DNA of 35,062 nucleotides. Origin: Terriglobia bacterium. GTDB taxonomy: Bacteria; Acidobacteriota; Thermoanaerobaculia; Thermoanaerobaculales; Thermoanaerobaculaceae. The stretch covers positions 88,181-123,242 of the forward strand of contig JAIQFQ010000004.1 in the NCBI GenBank assembly GCA_020073245.1, written 5' to 3'. This document shows, piece by piece, positions 33,268 to 35,062 of this stretch (positions within the stretch are counted from its first letter, which is position 1; the number at the start of each line of letters is the position of its first letter). The position numbers and the translations under genes are program-made. The notes below the pieces were generated by a model. The model ran no database searches and was not told the DNA's origin. It was given only the letters and a program-made list of their open reading frames with translations.

Positions 33268-34557
33268 ATGCGTCCAGCCATGGCCGGGCAGAACACCTAC
33301 CACGGGAAGCCGGTCGTGCGAATGCACGCGATGGTCAAGCCGACCGGGCCGATCTGCAACCTCGACTGCCAGTACTGCTACTACCTGAGCAAGGAAACAC
33401 TGCTCGGCGCGAACGGCCGGTGGTGCATCTCCGATGAGACGCTCGAGATGTTCATCCGCCAGTACATCGAGGGGCAGAACTACAAGGAAATCATCTTCTC
33501 CTGGCAAGGCGGCGAGCCGACGCTGGTGGGGCTCGACTTCTTCCGCCAGGTCGTGGCGCTGGAGAAGAAATACTGCCCGCCTCACGTCCGCTGCGAGAAC
33601 GACCTCCAGACCAACGGCACCCGCCTCGACGACGAGTGGTGCGAGTTCTTGCGCGACAACCGCTTTCTCGTCGGTCTCAGCATCGACGGGCCACGTCAGC
33701 TCCATGATGCCTACCGCAAGGACAAGGCGGGTAACGGCTCGTTCGACCAGGTCTTTCGCACAGCAGGGCTGCTGCGCAAGCACGGGGTCGAGTTCAACAC
33801 GCTCTCCTGCGTCAACCGACTTACTGCGAGGCGACCCATCGACGTCTATCGCTTCCTGCGCGACGAGGTCGGTTCAAAGCGGATGCAGTTCATCCCCATC
33901 GTCGAGCCAAAGGGATTCCGGGAGACGGCGCCGCAGCGCTGGCCAGCGGAGGGAATGCCGGTCGTGGGCACTCCAGCGGCGCGGCCCGGCTCGCCCGAGT
34001 CGGTAGTCGAGGAGTGGAGCGTCGATCCTGACGATTGGGGCGATTTCCTGTGCAAGGTGTTCGACCGCTGGGCCAGCCGCGACGTCGGCAAGATCTGGGT
34101 CAACTACTTCGAGGCGGCGGTCGAGACCTGGATCGGGCGGGTGAGTCCGATGTGCACCCTGGCGCCGATGTGCGGCAAGGGTGTAGCGCTGGAGCGCGAT
34201 GGCAGCGTCTATGCCTGCGACCACTACGTCTATCCCGAATACCGCCTCGGCAACATTCACGAGTCCCCGTTAACCAGCATGGTGTTGTCCACCCGGCAGG
34301 AGTTCTTCGGCACGAACAAGGAGCGCACGCTGCCGGAGGTGTGCCGGCAATGCGAGTACGAGTTCGCCTGCTACGGCGAATGCCCGAAGAACCGGTTCGT
34401 CCGCGCGACCGACGGCCAGCCGGGCCTCAACTACCTCTGTCCCGGCTGGAAGCGGTTCTGGCAGCACATCGACCAGCCGGTGCAGCGGATCGCCCGCGGA
34501 CTCGGCTACTCGCCGGTGAAGCAGACGACCGAGGCGACCAGCTCGGTGATGCGGTGA
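33268..34557 (+). CDS. Anaerobic sulfatase maturase (radical SAM/SPASM, formylglycine-generating)
   Basis: This 429-residue enzyme oxidises the active-site Cys or Ser of sulfatases to formylglycine without oxygen. The radical SAM cluster is C30-N-L-D-C34-Q-Y-C37. SAM-binding features follow (WQGGEPTL, the QTNGT strand, LSIDGPRQLHD). The C-terminal SPASM region carries eight further cysteines, in C-T-L-A-P-M-C, Y-A-C-D-H, V-C-R-Q-C, F-A-C-Y-G-E-C and Y-L-C-P-G-W, enough for two auxiliary 4Fe-4S clusters. No clear ribosome site precedes the ATG at 33268; it may be coupled to the stop 9 bases upstream. A Met at residue 5 is an alternative start. The sulfatase gene 33 bases downstream is the evident client. 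Confidence 0.95.
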   Translation: MRPAMAGQNTYHGKPVVRMHAMVKPTGPICNLDCQYCYYLSKETLLGANGRWCISDETLEMFIRQYIEGQNYKEIIFSWQGGEPTLVGLDFFRQVVALEKKYCPPHVRCENDLQTNGTRLDDEWCEFLRDNRFLVGLSIDGPRQLHDAYRKDKAGNGSFDQVFRTAGLLRKHGVEFNTLSCVNRLTARRPIDVYRFLRDEVGSKRMQFIPIVEPKGFRETAPQRWPAEGMPVVGTPAARPGSPESVVEEWSVDPDDWGDFLCKVFDRWASRDVGKIWVNYFEAAVETWIGRVSPMCTLAPMCGKGVALERDGSVYACDHYVYPEYRLGNIHESPLTSMVLSTRQEFFGTNKERTLPEVCRQCEYEFACYGECPKNRFVRATDGQPGLNYLCPGWKRFWQHIDQPVQRIARGLGYSPVKQTTEATSSVMR

Positions 34558-34590
34558 GGCGACGACCAACAACGAAAGGAGAGAAGGGGA

Positions 34591-35062
34591 ATGAAAACCG
34601 CAACGAGCACGATCAGCAGGGCCGGCACCTGGGCCGCGGTGGGCGCAGTGCTGGCCGCCGGGGTGCTGCTGTCGGCGAGAACCGCACGAGCCGCCGACCC
34701 GCCTCCCGCCAAGACAACGACCGGGCAAGCGAGCCGGCCCAACGTCCTCTTCATCATGGCCGACGACATTGGCGTCTGGAACATCAGCGCCTACCACCGC
34801 GGCATGATGGGCGGACGGACGCCCAACATCGACCGCCTCGCGAACGAGGGCGCGCTGTGGACGGACTACTACGGCGAGCAGTCCTGCACGGCGGGGCGGG
34901 CCGCGTTCATCCTCGGCCAGAGCCCCTTCCGCACCGGGCTGCTCAAGGTCGGCCTACCCGGCGCGAAGCAGGGCATCCAGGACAAGGACCCCACGATCGC
35001 CGAGCTGCTCAAGCCGCTCGGCTACGCCACGGCACAGGTTGGTAAGAACCACTTCGGCGACC
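34591..35062 (+). CDS. Sulfatase (Cys-type, formylglycine-dependent), partial
   Basis: Only the first 157 residues are in the window. The protein has a signal peptide (about 1-35, ending ARAAD) and the start of a type I sulfatase domain: NVLFIMADD with metal ligands Asp58-Asp59, TPNIDRLANEGALWTDYY, then the modification motif C99-T-A-G-R103. The motif has Ala in place of Pro of the usual CxPxR, a variant known among sulfatases. AAAGGAG lies 9 bases before the ATG. The signal peptide puts the mature enzyme in the periplasm or outside. The substrate cannot be told. The right window edge cuts it. Confidence 0.93.
   Translation, partial: MKTATSTISRAGTWAAVGAVLAAGVLLSARTARAADPPPAKTTTGQASRPNVLFIMADDIGVWNISAYHRGMMGGRTPNIDRLANEGALWTDYYGEQSCTAGRAAFILGQSPFRTGLLKVGLPGAKQGIQDKDPTIAELLKPLGYATAQVGKNHFGD

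Noticed and set aside
32329..33783. A 484-codon minus-strand open frame
   Set aside because: It crosses three plus-strand genes with signal peptides and ribosome sites; the translation is Leu/Arg-rich without motifs.

Overview
The window is GC-rich and gene-dense. It looks chromosomal and comes from a Gram-negative (diderm) bacterium: it encodes LptD, SurA-like chaperones, lipoproteins and a meso-diaminopimelate type MurE, and both tRNA genes encode their CCA end. The mixture of genes, especially a kinase-like/TonB-like membrane fusion protein beside ruvX, would fit an Acidobacteriota-like lineage. That placement is an inference from style and not a sequence match.

Region 1 (1-11532, minus strand) is the front half of a division and cell wall (dcw) cluster. 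Read in transcription order it is mraZ, rsmH, ftsL, ftsI, murE, murF, mraY, murD, ftsW, murG and murC, with murC cut by the window edge. Almost every junction is an ATGA or TGATG stop/start overlap, so this is one translationally coupled operon. A strong promoter (TTGACA-17-CATGAT) lies upstream of mraZ, followed directly by four GTGG boxes at exact 10-bp spacing, the classical MraZ operator.

Region 2 (11611-18833) is an outer-membrane biogenesis neighbourhood. It holds a SurA-like periplasmic prolyl isomerase, a PpiC-type lipoprotein isomerase overlapping it, a secreted S9-type alpha/beta hydrolase, an exported protein of unknown function, tRNA-Pro(CGG), lptD, and the divergent Holliday junction resolvase gene ruvX.

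Region 3 (18884-26418) holds a signalling and stress set. It contains a pseudokinase-TM-coiled coil-TonB C-terminal fusion, a transcription terminator, a rho gene with an altered N-terminal RNA-binding region, a REC-HD-GYP response regulator (predicted c-di-GMP phosphodiesterase), a DegP/HtrA protease with a textbook sigma-54 promoter, and a GAF-GGDEF diguanylate cyclase without the inhibitory I-site.

Region 4 (26903-35062, plus strand) starts with an initiator tRNA-fMet with its own promoter and terminator. It continues into a one-direction accessory cluster: a hybrid ABC-substrate-binding/histidine kinase, a FixJ-type regulator, a tandem repeat/hairpin element, a single-domain receiver, an outer-membrane channel-like protein, a DUF4136 lipoprotein, a small exported protein of unknown function, a glycine-zipper protein, an anaerobic sulfatase maturase (radical SAM/SPASM) and a Cys-type sulfatase cut by the window edge. 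The order suggests a self-contained, sensor-controlled sulfatase system. This is the best candidate for a little-described system here, together with the pseudokinase-TonB protein.
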